Assembly: GCA_024699225.1 (NCBI GenBank)
Contig: JAILPZ010000011.1
Coordinates: forward strand, 1 to 47,000
DNA length: 47,000 nt
Direction of reading: 5' to 3'
Source of the DNA: Sphaerochaetaceae bacterium
GTDB lineage: Bacteria > Spirochaetota > Spirochaetia > Sphaerochaetales > Sphaerochaetaceae
Shown here: positions 25,752 through 34,658 of the stretch, piece by piece
Position numbering within the stretch: the stretch's first letter is position 1
How the letters are laid out: each line of letters begins with the position of its first letter
Made by a program: the position numbers and the translations under genes
The notes under the pieces: generated by a model
What the model saw: only the letters and a program-made list of their open reading frames with translations
The model's database searches: none
What the model was told of the DNA's origin: nothing

Positions 25752-28043
25752 ATGAAGACTTCCCTTATTATTCATGGGCATTTCTACCAGCCCCCAAGAG
25801 AAAATCCGTATACAGGGATTATTCCCTATCAGGAAACCCCGGGAAATTGTGGAAACTGGAACGAGGAGATATACAGAACATGTTATCTCCCAAATGCTTA
25901 TTCCCGTTATCTGGATTTCACCGGAAAAATTGAAGAGATAGTTAACAACTACTGTTACATCTCATCAAATTTCGGACCTACCCTTTTAAAATGGATGGAT
26001 GATGCACATCCTGAGTTTATTAAAAAGCTCAGAGAGGCAGACAATGAGAGTCTTGAAAGAACAGGCCACTCAAACATACTGGCCCAGTGCTACAACCATA
26101 CAATTCTTCCTCTTGAAAACAGAAGAACAAAGGAAACGGAAGTAAAATGGGCAATTGAGGATTACACATACAGATTCGGCCACAAACCTGAAGGCTTCTG
26201 GCTGGCAGAATGTGCTATTGACAAGGCCACAATAGATGTTCTCTCTGAAAATGGAATAACTTACGTAGTTCTTTCCCCGTGGCAGGCTGTAGCTATTGAT
26301 TCAGTACCGCTCAAGGGTGCTCCTGCACCATGCGACAGACCTTTCTATATTGAAGGAAACAACAGCAGGATTGTAGCATTCTTCTACGATCCTGATCTTG
26401 CAAGCGGAATTAGCTTTGGTCACCTTCTAAGGGATGCAGATGCTCTTTACGAAAAGCTTGTTGAGATGAAGGAAGAGCGAAAAGACCCGGCTCTTATCAA
26501 CTGGGCCACAGACGGAGAAATTTACGGCCACCATGAAGCTTTCGGCGATATGGCTCTTGCAGCTCTAATTAAGAAGGCTCTTGCTTCGGATGATTTTGAA
26601 TTTACCAACTACGGGGCATTTCTTGAGAAACACGGAGTAAAGGAAACAGCAGAACTTTCAAATGGCGATGATGGAAGAGGTTCTTCCTGGTCCTGCAGCC
26701 ATGGTGTAGGCAGATGGTACCGTGACTGTGGCTGTCACACAGGCGGAGATGACTCATGGAACCAGAAATGGCGCACACCCATGAGACAGGCCTTTAACAA
26801 ACTTGAAAAGAAAGCAAGACGTGTTTTTGATGCAGAAGTCGAAAAAATACTTGATCCCAACGTATCACCGGATTCATTCCTTGAAGGCTTTGGCAAGGTT
26901 CTCTCAGGAAGAATAACCGTAGCTTCATACGTAAAATCCTTTAAGAGTGCAACAGGAATGAACCTCACCAACAGTGAGAGCATTATACTTGCAGAACTTC
27001 TGGATGCCATGAAGAACTGCATGTTCTCATATACAAGCTGCGGCTGGTTCTTTAATGACATTTCCGGAATTGAACCCTCTCAGTGCATACAGTATGCAAT
27101 CTGCTGTGCAAACAGAATTCAGAACTTTGTTTCTACAGAAAACATACTCATGTCTCTTTTAAGAGATCTTTCAGAGGCTCAGAGCAACATACCTTCTTTT
27201 GGAACCGGTGAAGATATAGCAAGAAAGCTTATAGGAACTGTTCCTCCTGAGGTTGAAGCCTGTGCATATTTCCTTATCAACTCAAGAATTGCAGACAAGG
27301 AATATGAGAAGAAAAGATACGGACTGTTCAAGCTGGTTTCTCTGAATAAATCTTCAGTGACCGTAAAGGACACTCTGATTCTGGACGAGATAACTTACAC
27401 CTATGAGGATGTTTCTTCACAGGCAGGAACTCTTTCACTGGTCTTCAGGAGCAAGAAAACAGGTTACTCATACACATTCTCAAGCAACAGTATTCCTAGG
27501 CTTATGAGCTATGATATTAGAAAGTGGCTGAACAGCAGCGTCTCCATGCGTGTCTCAGAAGACAGGCTCTTAAAGCTCTCTTCAGATGCTCAAAAATTCA
27601 TGTTCCTCTTCTCTTCAGACAGCAGTAAAGCGTCAAACGACATGATTTCTTCCGAGAATGCTGCAGTCTATGTGAAGATTATCAAATCATATCTGAGAAA
27701 CCCGGATAACATGAAGGTTGAGAACCTTAAGAACATATGGCCTCTTATCAGCTTTGTAAAGGTTGCCGGAAGAATATCTGATGTTATGTCTATTAAGAAT
27801 CTGTTTGACCGACAGATGAATTATTATGCAGAGCTTGCATCAAGATCTCTTCTTACAGAAAAAAATGCTCTTGATCTTATAACTGTGCTTTCTTCCATAA
27901 GATCAGAAGAAATCCATCCGGATATAACCCTTCTTCAGAATGAGATTTATCCTGTTCTGACAGGAAAGAAGGAAACAAAAATATCAAAGGAAACTCTGCT
28001 TCAGCTGAGAAAGGACCTCAACTTCACTTACTGGTGGTGCTGA
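25752..28043 (+). CDS. GH57 family protein with DUF3536 domain
   Basis: The 763-residue protein has a GH57 barrel starting at LIIHGHFYQPPRENPY, nucleophile Glu153 in GFWLAECAID, acid/base Asp254 in NWATDGEIYGHHEAFGD, then a DUF3536 helical region (FSYTSCGWFFNDISGIEPSQ) and a long beta/alpha C-terminus. The catalytic pair is intact, so activity on alpha-glucans (amylase or glucanotransferase) is likely, though the specificity of DUF3536 proteins is not established. It starts one base after the branching-enzyme stop. Its last 20 bases overlap the convergent recN. Confidence 0.85.
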   Translation: MKTSLIIHGHFYQPPRENPYTGIIPYQETPGNCGNWNEEIYRTCYLPNAYSRYLDFTGKIEEIVNNYCYISSNFGPTLLKWMDDAHPEFIKKLREADNESLERTGHSNILAQCYNHTILPLENRRTKETEVKWAIEDYTYRFGHKPEGFWLAECAIDKATIDVLSENGITYVVLSPWQAVAIDSVPLKGAPAPCDRPFYIEGNNSRIVAFFYDPDLASGISFGHLLRDADALYEKLVEMKEERKDPALINWATDGEIYGHHEAFGDMALAALIKKALASDDFEFTNYGAFLEKHGVKETAELSNGDDGRGSSWSCSHGVGRWYRDCGCHTGGDDSWNQKWRTPMRQAFNKLEKKARRVFDAEVEKILDPNVSPDSFLEGFGKVLSGRITVASYVKSFKSATGMNLTNSESIILAELLDAMKNCMFSYTSCGWFFNDISGIEPSQCIQYAICCANRIQNFVSTENILMSLLRDLSEAQSNIPSFGTGEDIARKLIGTVPPEVEACAYFLINSRIADKEYEKKRYGLFKLVSLNKSSVTVKDTLILDEITYTYEDVSSQAGTLSLVFRSKKTGYSYTFSSNSIPRLMSYDIRKWLNSSVSMRVSEDRLLKLSSDAQKFMFLFSSDSSKASNDMISSENAAVYVKIIKSYLRNPDNMKVENLKNIWPLISFVKVAGRISDVMSIKNLFDRQMNYYAELASRSLLTEKNALDLITVLSSIRSEEIHPDITLLQNEIYPVLTGKKETKISKETLLQLRKDLNFTYWWC

Positions 28044-29691
28044 GGTCTTCAGCAAGAAGACTTCTGGCATGGGAGAGAGTAAGCTCTTCCTCGTCTCCTG
28101 AAAGCATACGGGCAATCTCGTGAACACGATTCTCTCCCTCACACACCTCAAGATGGGTGTAGGTTCTTCCATTCTCAACACTCTTTCTTACTACAAACTG
28201 AGAATCTGCCTTTGAAGCAATTGAGGCTAAGTGAGTAATGGCTATAACCTGCTTTCTTCTGGAAAGGTCCTTAAGACATGCAGAGAGACGAAGTGCAACT
28301 GACCCGCCTATTCCCGAATCAACCTCATCAAACACCTGGGTCTGTATATCATCTGAATCAGAAAGAACAGCTTTTAAAGCAAGCATTACCCTGCTGAGTT
28401 CTCCACCTGAAGCTATCTCGCGCATCTCCTTAAGAGGCTCTCCCGGATTTGCACTTATGAAGAACTTAACGCTGTCACTGCCGTTGGAAGATACCTTATT
28501 CTCATCATGTTCAACAGGTATTTCAAACCTGCACTGAGGCATACCCAGTGTCCTTAAAGTCTCTTCCACTGCTTTTTCAAGCACGCCGGCGTTCTTTTTT
28601 CTGCTCATAAAGAGAACATCAGAGGCCTTTTTATATAAAGACCTGGCAGTCTCAAGCTCTTTTTCCAGGGCCCCTATTCTATACTCTGAATCCTCACAAA
28701 GGTTGAGTTTTTCCTCTGCAGAAGCAGCAAAAGCGAGAACATCTGAAACAGTCGGCCCGTACTTTCTCTTAAGCTTCTGAATCAAAGCAAGACGGTCCTG
28801 CATAAGATTTAAAGCTTCTTCAGAGAAATCTACGTTATTCAGATAATCCCTCAGTCCTTCTGAAATATCTTCCTGCTCAATCCTAAGGCTCTCAAGTCTT
28901 GCTGTAAAATCTGTAAGCGAAGAATCAAGTTTTGCAGCCTTTGCAGTAAAAGAAGAAGCATCATGCAAAAGATGTGAAGCTTCCTTTAATTTATCAGTAC
29001 TGATACTGAGATTCTCATATATCTGTTCAAAATGACTGAATACGCTGACTTTCTCACGAATCTCGTCCTCTTCCTCTAACGTAAGGGAAGCGTCCTTAAT
29101 CTCATTTAATGCAAAGCTCAGGTAGTCCTGCTGCCTTCTGCCCTCTTCAGCCATAGCCTTTGTGTTTTCATATTCAGAAAGCAGATTGGAAATCTTTTTG
29201 CTGAGGTCGGAAACATCCTGAAGAAGACTGTTGTTTTTTGAGTAAAAATCAAGAACACGGCGCTGACGGTCTGAAGACAGAAGACTCTGGTGCTCACTCT
29301 GACCGTGCATGTCTATCATGGTCTCTGCAAGCTCTGTAAGTTCACTTCTTGTGACAATCTGTCCCTGAACACTTACAAGGGATCTTCCGTTTCTTTTCAC
29401 GGTGCGTTTTACAACTATGGCACCGTCTTCAGCTTCCATATCATGGTCTCTGAGCCACATATAAGCCTCATGACCATCCGGAATGGAAATTACAGCATTT
29501 ACAGTCATCTCATCAGCGCCTGTTCTTATGGCAGAAGAATCTGCCCTTTCTCCCATAAGAAGGCCCAGGGCTCCGAGAATAATTGACTTACCTGCTCCGG
29601 TTTCACCGGTAATAACATTGAAACCTTCGTGAAAATCAGCAGAGAGTTCTTCAATTAATGCGAAATTTCTGATCTCCAGATGTTCAAGCAT
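28024..29691 (-). CDS. recN: DNA repair protein RecN
   Basis: An SMC-like ATPase of double-strand-break repair. The 555-residue protein has Walker A in FNVITGETGAGKSIILGAL, a QGQ hinge-adjacent block (VSVQGQ, MIDMHGQSEHQSLL), a coiled-coil middle (about 150-350), the signature EIASGGELSRVMLALKA and Walker B VFDEVDSGIGG followed by VIAITHLASIAS. It is the last gene of a DegT-like/nadK/recN operon and overlaps nadK by eight bases; nadK-recN adjacency is common in bacteria. Confidence 0.96.
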   Translation of the reverse strand: MLEHLEIRNFALIEELSADFHEGFNVITGETGAGKSIILGALGLLMGERADSSAIRTGADEMTVNAVISIPDGHEAYMWLRDHDMEAEDGAIVVKRTVKRNGRSLVSVQGQIVTRSELTELAETMIDMHGQSEHQSLLSSDRQRRVLDFYSKNNSLLQDVSDLSKKISNLLSEYENTKAMAEEGRRQQDYLSFALNEIKDASLTLEEEDEIREKVSVFSHFEQIYENLSISTDKLKEASHLLHDASSFTAKAAKLDSSLTDFTARLESLRIEQEDISEGLRDYLNNVDFSEEALNLMQDRLALIQKLKRKYGPTVSDVLAFAASAEEKLNLCEDSEYRIGALEKELETARSLYKKASDVLFMSRKKNAGVLEKAVEETLRTLGMPQCRFEIPVEHDENKVSSNGSDSVKFFISANPGEPLKEMREIASGGELSRVMLALKAVLSDSDDIQTQVFDEVDSGIGGSVALRLSACLKDLSRRKQVIAITHLASIASKADSQFVVRKSVENGRTYTHLEVCEGENRVHEIARMLSGDEEELTLSHARSLLAEDLSTTSK

Positions 29692-30535
29692 TAAAGCCTC
29701 CGGCCCAGCCGAGTTTATCTCTTAGAATCTCAATAGAGTTTCTGCTGTTGTTCTGAATAAAACAGGAACTTACAGGGCTTCTTCTGATTGTTACACAATC
29801 TCCTTCCTCTGCTCCGAATATTCCGTGTCCGTCAGATATAACATCTATTCCTGCAACCTGTCTGGGAATCTGAACCTCTATTACAGTTGAATCTGAAACA
29901 ACAAGAGGTCTGGCACTGATTGTGAACGGGCTTACAGGATTAATGATAATAGCTTTAATCTTTGCATCTACAATAGGACCACCGGCTGAAAGGCTATAGG
30001 CAGTAGATCCGGTAGGGGTTGCAAATATAACACCGTCAGCCTTAAGGTTTGCAGCCATAACCCCGTCAATAAAGAGGTTAAGCCTTGCCATTTTGGCATG
30101 TGAGACTGTAGATACAGTTATTTCATTTAAAGCTGAATCTTCAAATACAATCCTGCCCTTCCTTCTAACCGTTACCTCAAGTCTCATTCTCTCTTCAACA
30201 ACGATACGGGATTCAATGCAGGATGAGAGCACATCAAGAACCTCTGCTACAGAGGTCTCTGCAACATAACCGAATGTACCCATGTTAACGGCAAGAATCG
30301 GGGTCCGTGTTCCGCGTACAAGCCATGCACACGAAAGAACTGTACCGTCTCCTCCGAGAGAGACAGCCAGGTCGCACGCAGGAGCAGTCAGAGAAGAATC
30401 TGACGAGGTGGAAGTTAATGAAACAAGCTCTGTCTCTACGCCCTTTTCTTTTAAAAAAGAACTGATTTTATTGTATACATTCAAAACATTGCGTCTTTCA
30501 GGGTTTGCAAAAACAGCAACTTTTCTAATTTCCAT
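29684..30535 (-). CDS. nadK: NAD kinase
   Basis: It phosphorylates NAD to NADP. The 283-residue protein has the GGDGTVLSCAW motif after a beta strand (DLAVSLGGDGT), NMGTFGYVAE, LNEITVS and DGVIFATPTGSTAYSLSAGGPIV, the hallmark sequence of the family. It sits 15 bases after the DegT-like gene and overlaps recN by eight bases. Confidence 0.96.
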   Translation of the reverse strand: MEIRKVAVFANPERRNVLNVYNKISSFLKEKGVETELVSLTSTSSDSSLTAPACDLAVSLGGDGTVLSCAWLVRGTRTPILAVNMGTFGYVAETSVAEVLDVLSSCIESRIVVEERMRLEVTVRRKGRIVFEDSALNEITVSTVSHAKMARLNLFIDGVMAANLKADGVIFATPTGSTAYSLSAGGPIVDAKIKAIIINPVSPFTISARPLVVSDSTVIEVQIPRQVAGIDVISDGHGIFGAEEGDCVTIRRSPVSSCFIQNNSRNSIEILRDKLGWAGGFNA

Positions 30536-30550
30536 ATCACTGTCCTCAAC

Positions 30551-31588
30551 TCACAGAAGGTGAGCTATTACTTTAGCTATAAGATCTATCTCAGAATCCT
30601 TTAAGAAAGGATAAACCGGGAAAGATACGGTTCTGAAATAGTATGCAGCAGAAACAGGGAAAGAAGCAAATAAATCTCCTTCATAAATACTGCAAATGCT
30701 GTCACTGAATGTCCTGACAACAGGAACTCCGTTTCTTGCACCGAACTTAATGGAATCCTCAGGCTTTGAATCCAGAAAAACTGCAAAACACGAGCAGGAA
30801 CTGTTGAAATCAAGCAGAGTAAGACCAAAGGCCTTATGCTTTGTCTGCATGAGCTTCTGAGTATATCTCTGACATATCTTGCGGCTTCTTTCACAGTTGC
30901 TGTCCAGATTCTGAAGCTGAACGGCTCCAAGAGAGGCATTTAAGTCTGTCATGCGGCTGTAGATTGACACAGTCTGATCTTTAAGAGGGGAAAGACAATC
31001 ATTTTTTACAGCAAGTGCTGCACCGCCTGCACATGAGACAATATTATTATCCTCAAAGGAAGAGACAACAACTCTGCCCCAGTCTCCGGGTACATACTCT
31101 TCACCGCAGAAAGCTCCGAGGGCTTCAGATACGTCCTCCAGGATTTTCACGTCTCCATAAGAGACCTTCTCTGCATATGTACTTTCCCTGTTGTACTTCA
31201 GGGCAAGAGAACCACATGTATCATAAAGAACAAGAAACTGAGCACCGCTTGAAAGAACACTCTGTTCATCCGGAAGTCCGTTCTCCCTGTCCACATCTAC
31301 AAATACAACAGTACACCCCGTCTTCTTCAGCTCGTGATAGTAAACAGAAGGGGCAAGCAGAGAAATGGCAACAGTAGAAGTTTCATCAATACCCAAAACC
31401 TTAAGGGCTGTGTCTATACAGTCGGGATAGGTCCTGAAGGACAGACCCTTTGAACATTTGACACGCTCGGCAAACATCTGGGTAAAGAGTCTGCTGCTCT
31501 CACCGGGGCCTATCTCCTCATTTACCATAGTCTGGAGAACCCCGTCCATATCTTTTCTTTTCAACGTTGGTTTATAGAAACGAATCAT
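30551..31588 (-). CDS. DegT/DnrJ/StrS-fold protein lacking the PLP lysine
   Basis: The 345-residue protein follows the sugar-aminotransferase fold: a start like family members (MIRFYKPTLKRKDMDGVLQ), IGPGESSRLFTQMFAE, VILEDVSEALGAFCG (the usual EDxAxxxGA region that contacts PLP), and a C-terminal tail. Where active enzymes have SFHxTKxxTTGEGG, this one reads SSFEDNNIVSCAGG, so Asn stands at the Schiff-base lysine position (about 181). It is probably not a classical aminotransferase; a dehydratase-like, structural or regulatory role is possible. Start 31588 matches the family; an upstream ATG at 31624 is poorly supported. It heads the nadK-recN operon. Confidence 0.65.
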   Translation of the reverse strand: MIRFYKPTLKRKDMDGVLQTMVNEEIGPGESSRLFTQMFAERVKCSKGLSFRTYPDCIDTALKVLGIDETSTVAISLLAPSVYYHELKKTGCTVVFVDVDRENGLPDEQSVLSSGAQFLVLYDTCGSLALKYNRESTYAEKVSYGDVKILEDVSEALGAFCGEEYVPGDWGRVVVSSFEDNNIVSCAGGAALAVKNDCLSPLKDQTVSIYSRMTDLNASLGAVQLQNLDSNCERSRKICQRYTQKLMQTKHKAFGLTLLDFNSSCSCFAVFLDSKPEDSIKFGARNGVPVVRTFSDSICSIYEGDLFASFPVSAAYYFRTVSFPVYPFLKDSEIDLIAKVIAHLL

Positions 31589-31594
31589 AGGTAA

Positions 31595-31600
31595 ATTATA
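31595..31600 (-). promoter_or_regulatory. -10 element directly upstream of the DegT-like gene
   Basis: A perfect TATAAT (31600-31595) ends six bases before the ATG at 31588, which would start transcription at the initiation codon. The alternative is translation from a GGAG 12 bases away. The -35 is poor. Confidence 0.4.
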
Positions 31601-31690
31601 CTCCAGAAAAGCTTCTAAATCCACATGACCTTACTTTAATAGGCATTGTTTTCCCGTTATGATAGAATTTTATTCAGGGAGAATAGAATA

Positions 31691-32347
31691 ATGGCTGAAA
31701 CAAAAAGAAAAGCACTTGTATCCGTAGTACTTAACTGCGCAATTATCCTGTTTGAAATAATTGCCACCCCGATTGTCTACAGGGAAAACGGGCTTGCCAT
31801 GTTTGTCTACTACACGGTTTTAAGCAACTACTTTCTCTGCATTTCATCTGTTCTGACAGTCATTTACTCCATCCCCATACTTAAGGGAAAAGCAGAATCC
31901 GTCCCTCAGTTTGTTTCAAGACTAAAGTACATGGCAACATGCGTTGTAACTGTCACTCTTCTGGTTGTTATCTTTATTCTCACGCCAACTACACTTGGAG
32001 AACCCGACTGCAAGAACACACTGGTGGCCAACTTTGTCTTTCTCATGACTTACGGCTCCATGCTCTACATGCATACCCTCTGCCCTGTTTTAGCCATAAT
32101 CAGCTACACAGTCTTTGAAAAGCCTGAGATATATAACAAAAAACTTCCTCTTCAGGGCCTTATGTTTACCGCTGTCTACGCTGTAATTCTTATTCCACTG
32201 AATGCAGCAGGTATAGTCAGAGGTCCCTACCCGTTTCTCATGGTCCGCGATCAGAGCATTCTTGCCTCGTTTATATGGATAGTACTTATATTCAGCTTTG
32301 CTTACGCCATAGCAGTATCTATTAACGTCCTTTCAAAGAGGCGCTGA
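31691..32347 (+). CDS. Six-TM membrane protein, Pr6Pr/FAR-17a (AIG1)-like
   Basis: The 218-residue protein has about six hydrophobic helices. [20 protein letters not shown] in helix 2 and [20 protein letters not shown] in helix 4 resemble the Thr and His regions of the Pr6Pr and AIG1/ADTRP families, whose eukaryotic members are membrane threonine hydrolases. Function here is unknown. ATG 31691 is favoured by AGGGAGA upstream. It overlaps pyrG tail-to-tail by 26 bases. Confidence 0.55.
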   Translation: MAETKRKALVSVVLNCAIILFEIIATPIVYRENGLAMFVYYTVLSNYFLCISSVLTVIYSIPILKGKAESVPQFVSRLKYMATCVVTVTLLVVIFILTPTTLGEPDCKNTLVANFVFLMTYGSMLYMHTLCPVLAIISYTVFEKPEIYNKKLPLQGLMFTAVYAVILIPLNAAGIVRGPYPFLMVRDQSILASFIWIVLIFSFAYAIAVSINVLSKRR

Positions 32348-33923
32348 TAAAGCCCTGAAAAAGCGGGTGAGGTCTGTTCGGCCTGCTCTTGAATTCAGGA
32401 TGGAACTGAACACCAACATAGAAATCCTCACTGCTGATTTCCACAGTTTCAACAAGTCTCTTATCCGGTGAAAGACCTGAAAGAGTAAGCCCTCCCTTCT
32501 CCAGAACATCCCTGAAGTTATTGTTAACCTCATATCTGTGTCTGTGGCGCTCTGAAATCTCGTGCACGGTGTAGCAGTTATAAATAGCTGTATCCTCTTT
32601 CAGAATGCATGGATATTTTCCCAGTCTGAGGGTTCCGCCCTTGTTAATCTCATCATACTGACCCGGCATGAAGTCTATTACAGGATAAGGAGTTGCTCCG
32701 TCAAACTCCCTTGAGTTTGCATTATCAAGAGAGCATACGTTTCTTGCAAATTCTATTACTGCAATCTGCATGCCAAGACAAATTCCGAAATACGGAACAT
32801 GGTGCTCTCTTGCATAACGGGCGCAGATAATCATGCCCTCTGTTCCTCTGGTTCCAAAGCCTCCCGGGACAATAATCCCGTCCATATCTTTAAGAATATT
32901 CTCAACAGAATCAGCTGTTATGGTCTCCGAGTCTATCCAGGTAATATCCACACGGCAGTCAAGGGAGAAACCAGCATGACGAAGAGCCTCTGCAACGGAT
33001 AAATACGCATCATGAAGCTGAACATATTTTCCCACCAGACCGATTTTAACGCTTTTGCTCTGGTGCTTTATTCTCTCAACCATGTCCTGCCACTGCTGGA
33101 GTCTCGGCTCTTTTGCCTCAAGTTTAAGCTCACGGCAGACAACGCGTGAAAATCCTTCCTTCTCCAGCATAAGAGGAGCCTCATACAAAATTGGAAGGGT
33201 AAGATTTTCTATTACGCAGTCCTCCTTTAAATTACAGAAAAGAGCAATCTTTGAGAAAATGGACGGGTCAGTAATCTTCTCATCCACGCGCAGAACAACA
33301 ATATCCGGAGATATTCCCATCCCCTGAAGTTCCTTGACACTGTGCTGTGTGGGTTTGGACTTATGTTCAAAACTGGCCTTCAGATATGGAACAAGTGTCA
33401 CATGAATATAAAGAGCATTCTCACGCCCCACCTCAAGGCCTACCTGTCTTATAGCCTCAATGAAAGGCTGACTTTCAATATCTCCTATGGTTCCGCCTAT
33501 TTCAGTAATAACCACATCTGCATCTGTTTCCTTTCCAACACGGTAGATAAAGGTTTTTATTTCATCTGTGATATGTGGAATGGTCTGTACGGTGGACCCA
33601 AGATATCCGCCCTGACGTTCACGCTCAAGAACATTGTGGTACACCTTACCGGTAGTAAGATTGGAGAATCTGTTCAGATCCTCATCTATAAATCTCTCGT
33701 AATGCCCGAGATCCAGGTCTGTTTCCGCACCGTCTTCCGTAACATAGACCTCTCCATGCTGATACGGACTCATGGTACCCGGATCCACATTTATGTACGG
33801 ATCAAGTTTCTGGGCTGCTACCTTCAGTCCCCTTTCCTTCAAAAGCCTTCCCAAAGATGCTGCCGTAATACCTTTTCCCAGGCCAGAAACGACGCCACCG
33901 GTTACAAATATGTATTTAGTCAT
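32322..33923 (-). CDS. pyrG: CTP synthase
   Basis: It makes CTP from UTP, ATP and glutamine amide nitrogen. The 533-residue protein has the synthase domain ([50 protein letters not shown]) and a C-terminal glutamine amidotransferase ([21 protein letters not shown] with the nucleophile Cys; FHPEFKSRP). GGAGGAG six bases upstream fixes the start at 33923. It is the last gene of the nitrogen operon, one base after nadE. Confidence 0.97.
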   Translation of the reverse strand: MTKYIFVTGGVVSGLGKGITAASLGRLLKERGLKVAAQKLDPYINVDPGTMSPYQHGEVYVTEDGAETDLDLGHYERFIDEDLNRFSNLTTGKVYHNVLERERQGGYLGSTVQTIPHITDEIKTFIYRVGKETDADVVITEIGGTIGDIESQPFIEAIRQVGLEVGRENALYIHVTLVPYLKASFEHKSKPTQHSVKELQGMGISPDIVVLRVDEKITDPSIFSKIALFCNLKEDCVIENLTLPILYEAPLMLEKEGFSRVVCRELKLEAKEPRLQQWQDMVERIKHQSKSVKIGLVGKYVQLHDAYLSVAEALRHAGFSLDCRVDITWIDSETITADSVENILKDMDGIIVPGGFGTRGTEGMIICARYAREHHVPYFGICLGMQIAVIEFARNVCSLDNANSREFDGATPYPVIDFMPGQYDEINKGGTLRLGKYPCILKEDTAIYNCYTVHEISERHRHRYEVNNNFRDVLEKGGLTLSGLSPDKRLVETVEISSEDFYVGVQFHPEFKSRPNRPHPLFQGFISASLKGR

Positions 33924-33924
33924 G

Positions 33925-34650
33925 CTACTCCTCCGAAGGTACAAAACACGGAATGCCCTGCAGTTTAAAAAGATTTGCCTTATGCAGCTTATCTATTTTT
34001 TCTCGGGTCTTCAGATTATCTATCTCTCCCGTTCTTATATAACGGTCAAGAACCTCATAGGAGAACCCGAGATTATCCTCATCAGTTTTGCCCGTAAGAC
34101 CGTCAGAAGGAGCCTTCTCTACAAGAACCTCAGGCAATCCCAGCACTTTTCCCATCCCCTTTACTTCCTCAACGGTAAGGCGTGAAAGAGGGCTGAAATC
34201 CCCGGCTCCATCTCCGTATCTGGTGGCATACCCTACCCAGTCCTCTGAAAGATTGCAGGTATTTGCAACCCTGCCGTTGTGACTTTGGGAGACTGCATAA
34301 AGTGTAGCCATACGTATCCTTGGAGGAAGATTAATGGAGGCTTGACGGGAAAGAGGGAAAGGAAGACTTTTAATCACGCCCTGCACAGCATCTCTGATGT
34401 TTACTGTATAACTCTTTATTCCAAGATGTTTTACAAGAAGATTTGAAGAACTTATGTCAGGCTGTACTCCGTCCGGCATAAGAACTCCTATTACTCTGTC
34501 CTTCCCAAGAGCTTCTACGCATAAGGCTGCTGTGACAGAGCTGTCCTTACCACCGGAAATACCTATTACGGCATTACAGCCCTTACCGTTCTCCTCAAAA
34601 AAGGTCCTTATCCATTTAACACAATCATCTTTAAGTTTTTTGTAATCCAT
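33925..34650 (-). CDS. nadE: NAD+ synthase, ammonia-dependent type
   Basis: The 241-residue enzyme adenylates and amidates nicotinate adenine dinucleotide. The PP-loop [14 protein letters not shown] and [37 protein letters not shown] and [21 protein letters not shown] are typical. There is no glutaminase (CN-hydrolase) domain, so it must use free ammonia. Start 34650 follows GTGAGG at six bases; the GTG at 34662 is the same sequence in frame and is less likely. It sits between glmS and pyrG in the nitrogen operon. Confidence 0.95.
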   Translation of the reverse strand: MDYKKLKDDCVKWIRTFFEENGKGCNAVIGISGGKDSSVTAALCVEALGKDRVIGVLMPDGVQPDISSSNLLVKHLGIKSYTVNIRDAVQGVIKSLPFPLSRQASINLPPRIRMATLYAVSQSHNGRVANTCNLSEDWVGYATRYGDGAGDFSPLSRLTVEEVKGMGKVLGLPEVLVEKAPSDGLTGKTDEDNLGFSYEVLDRYIRTGEIDNLKTREKIDKLHKANLFKLQGIPCFVPSEE

Positions 34651-34658
34651 ACTGAACC

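Noticed and set aside
30940-31377. Open frame of 120 codons on the + strand inside the DegT-like gene
   Set aside because: It is a low-complexity, Arg/His/Gln-rich shadow frame antisense to a well-supported gene.
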